64,000 nt of DNA from Nematopogon swammerdamellus (taxonomy: Eukaryota > Arthropoda > Insecta > Lepidoptera > Adelidae), in contig OX336341.1 of assembly GCA_946902875.1 (NCBI GenBank), positions 1,426,001-1,490,000 of the forward strand, read 5' to 3'. How positions within the stretch are numbered: the stretch's first letter is position 1; every line of letters starts with the position of its first letter. Shown here piece after piece: positions 48,073-64,000 of this stretch. Under the pieces are notes generated by a model, which worked only from the letters and a program-made list of their open reading frames with translations, ran no database searches and was not told where the DNA came from. A program made the position numbers and the translations under genes.

Positions 48073-49165
48073 AGTCAGTCAGCGTGTAAGCGTCTACTGC
48101 TGGAATGGTTTTTTTTATGGAAACTGACACGCTTGGCAACATCACCTATACAACATCCGTGATGTCAGCCCATAACAAGGGGTGAACTAGGTGTCATGTC
48201 AGTGCATTCGCCTTAAATTTTCCTTTTGTCTTTTTTTATTTTAGTTTATTTTTGTACCGTGTGGGGCCGGTACTGTACCGTGTGGGGCCAGTACTTTAAA
48301 AGAATAGCCCCACTGCATCTCTCCCCGTGTATGTCGTAAAAACCGACTAAGGGATATGACTCCATTCTTATATTACTAGGTGGTAGGGTTTAACCCGCCT
48401 GGGTTGGTACAACCGCACTGAATGAAAGGTCGGTCGAAACGGCTATGTAAATAGTTTGTGTTTTCCGTCCAGTTCAGTGTAGCCGGCACGACCGAAGGGA
48501 AGCACTGACGTGGCACCAAATTCACCCGGTATTATGAGCTGACATCTCGGATGTTGTAGGTGATGTAGCCAACAGTGTCAGTTTCCATAAAAAAAAAGTC
48601 TTTCGGCCTTCAGCGGTACGGACCACTGTTTTTCGCCGACATACTTCATGTCGGCGTCCCACCTGGCGGGTGGTCTTCCCACACTCCGTTTTCCTGTCCA
48701 CGGCCGCCAATGTAGTACATGGTTACTCCAACAGTCGTCGTCCCTTCGGCTAACGTGCCCAGGCCACTGCCATTTTAAGCTCATCCACCTGTATTTCAAT
48801 ATCGATTACTTTGGTGCGTCGGCGGATTGCCTCATTTATTACGCACCAATTCGTGTAGCTATACTTCCAGCCCAGTATGGCTAGTTCCATCGCTCGCTGG
48901 GCAACTTTGAAAACAACTATAGTCGTCAGAGCTCACGTTTCACACCCGTACTAGGAGGACGCACTGGTCATAATATATACGGGTCAGACCTCGGGGCGAA
49001 TTTTAAATTTCCGAGGCAGCCCAACTCAATTGAATTCGTCCCTCGATCTCCTTAACGAGACCTTGTCTACCAAGCAGTATTTGACCGAGATATACGTGTG
49101 TACCTACTCTTCCTTCAACCTGTTCGATCACTTCTCCGCCAATAACGATTTCTCCTTCCGTCATA
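48072..49165 (-). mobile_element. RTE-like LINE copy split by two SINEs
   Basis: The LINE 3' terminus (TCAGTCAGTCAGCGTGTAAG) is at 48072-48108, and the rest resumes at 48598-49165 with the same order as 35460-36080 (minus-strand HVSRRDDDCWSNHVLHWRPW, GEVIEQVE). Frameshifts and stops are present. Between the two pieces lie a minus-strand SINE tail (48110-48225) and a plus-strand type B SINE (48250-48597). Confidence 0.7.
48250..48597 (+). mobile_element. SINE type B, near full length, nested in LINE
   Basis: The head GTACCGTGTGGGGCCGGTAC is partly duplicated, followed by AGAATAGCCCCACTGCATCT, GTCGTAAAAACCGACTAAGG and the shared body, ending GTCAGTTTCCAT plus an A run that abuts LINE sequence. 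Confidence 0.85.
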
Positions 49166-49289
49166 GCCACGATTGCCATTCTAACCACCACGCATATAAT
49201 TCGTCTGTTTTAATTATTTGTTTTTTTTTTAACCATACCAAGTTTGACACTTGTACGTATTACCGTTTTTACGTTAGAGCAAAAACAAA

Positions 49290-49490
49290 CAAATAATTTT
49301 TTTGAAAAAACACGTTTCTTGTATGGGAAAGCCCTTAATTTTTTTTTCTTATTATTGGATAGGATGTCCGCCAATAATAAATAACACATAATCTGTGAAA
49401 ATCACAACCAGCTACCTATTACGGTACAAAAGATACAGCCCTTAAAGTAGTGCGTAGTGCGGACTGACGGACAGGCTGTCGACGTAGCCT
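49290..49490 (-). repeat. Partial GGAACCCT / CTGTCTGTC family repeat, inverted
   Basis: It contains GTTTCTTGTATGGGAAAGCC, AATAATAAATAACACATAAT and AGATACAGCCCTTAAAGTAG. It is diverged from 36700-36900. Confidence 0.45.
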
Positions 49491-49499
49491 TACAACTAA

Positions 49500-50819
49500 C
49501 TTTAACTTAATTAACTACTGATTATTACAAAGAATACATGTAAATAACATTGATTGATATCAAAAGGTTCGTTCGGTTTGGCCGGCCCGTTAGTTGGCTG
49601 GTTGGTCGATCGATGCACGCACACACTCACAGAGTGTCACGTTATCCTATCCAAAGACCAAGAAGGTGAACCTTGCTCTTATCAAAAGACAAATGCTATC
49701 GTATATTGTGTGACTTGAGAAGTTGGTTGGTTGATTCACAGATTGTGTTGTCACGGTACATACCGACATCTCTGTTTGTTACTAGTAAATATATGTTTTA
49801 ATTTTAATCCCGAGTTTTTCACTCCTAAATCTTCTCCTGTAGTGATTTTCTTTCTCCTAAATTTTCTCCTACTCTCCTGACAGGCAAAAAGTTCTCCTAG
49901 CACCACTGAAATTCTCCTGAATCTAGGAGAAAATCTCCTAACATGGCACGCATGTCATGGTGATGTCATGTCAGATGTCAGATGTCAGATGTATTTGTTC
50001 GTGTTCTAGGACGTTATTTTGTATACATTTTCTACTACGCTAAAAAAATAATAAGATAACAATAAAGAAGAAGATAAGTAAACTATTCTAAATTATTATT
50101 CTATATTATATTAAGATTTTCTGTTTTGATCGTTCATTATAAGCTAATTGTTGAATTTTCTATAATTTTCATGAATTGTTCAAGTGGAATATCTTTGGCA
50201 GAAATATAGGTGAATTTCACCTATATATTAACCGTCTGTATTTAGGGATATATGTATTTAAGCCAGCAGCACCCAGCAGTGTTCAATTCGATGTATTTCC
50301 ATGTTGTACCTACTTCGATGTATGTGATCGACCATGTACCTAAGAAAATATATTTTGTAACTTTGAATAAAGAGTTCAATTTATTGATCACACCTACGTG
50401 TTACATTTGTAGTGAGTCACACACAACTCACGACATTGATTAAACACCCCATGAAAAGAGTGTTAACAAGCAATTGCGGTGAACTAATTTAGAGCCGGTA
50501 ATGTTGACGTAGAGTATTGTTGACATACGTCAAAGATCCTTGGCTGGCTCCGCTGGCTGGCCTGGCTCTGGTTGGCTGTTGTCAAAATAATTGCGATCAT
50601 TTCCGCTGGCTGACTGAATTGATGCTCATGCTCAATCTGTTCAACAATTTGGAAAAAATATATATATTTGCGCCCCAGGATCAGAGTCCGAATGTTATAA
50701 TTTTTGTGTTTTTAAACTTTTATTTCTCGTAGTTTACATGTGTTGGTTGATTGACCCTAATGGGCGAACACTCACAACAGAGAGTATGGTAGACAGCTGC
50801 AGCCGGAGGTTTCCGAGCG
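49500..50819. other. Intergenic DNA upstream of the zinc finger gene
   Basis: Positions 49815-49945 are rich in TTCTCCT repeats related to 47810-47900. Positions 49970-50000 hold a (GTCAGAT)n run. No gene is seen. The last 80 bases before the ATG at 50820 are balanced in composition and are probably 5' UTR. Confidence 0.35.
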
Positions 50820-63963
<13,144 letters not shown>

Positions 63964-64000
63964 TATTTTAAGTAAAGTATTATTATTTTTCTTTGCATTT

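Overview
This window looks like nuclear DNA of a lepidopteran insect (moth or butterfly). It carries animal genes with GT-AG introns, an insect ZAD-type zinc finger gene, and a dense load of interspersed repeats of types I associate with Lepidoptera: SINEs with a shared tail, RTE-like and CR1/Jockey-like LINE ends, TA-flanked MITEs, hAT and Tc1 elements, and Helitron-like pieces. I cannot name the species.

Six protein-coding genes can be supported. From left to right: a MOSPD1/3-like MSP-domain gene (minus strand, 5' exons only, 557-994); C1D, an exosome cofactor (plus, two exons, 1954-3651); ADP-dependent glucokinase ADPGK (minus, three exons, 8274-11988); a single-exon bHLH gene of delilah type (minus, 39380-39868); a single-exon IKK-beta/ird5-like kinase (minus, 45307-47667); and a six-exon ZAD plus 13-finger C2H2 protein (plus, 50820-63963). 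MOSPD and C1D are head to head; C1D and ADPGK are tail to tail. The genes do not form an operon or pathway. They are housekeeping, developmental and immune-signalling genes placed next to each other.

The 27 kb between ADPGK and the bHLH gene hold no gene that I recognise. They contain SINEs, MITEs, a twin-primed (5'-inverted) LINE, a SINE nested in a MITE, and some unique low-repeat patches that could be regulatory.

The most unusual locus is the zinc finger gene. Just upstream of its third exon, the first part of that exon is tandemly copied eight more times together with its splice acceptor, in an exact 116-bp period; every copy ends in an in-frame stop. A neighbouring exon has a second, broken duplicate. 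The gene's last exon encodes an Asn-rich tail with a five-residue TPLNN-like period that resembles pentapeptide repeats. The introns of this gene also hold a Tc1 element with a broken transposase and a 1.6-kb hAT-type element, with perfect 8-bp target duplications, that carries a 100-bp minisatellite.

All coordinates and splice sites come from reading the sequence by eye. Homology calls rest on remembered family features, with no database search.
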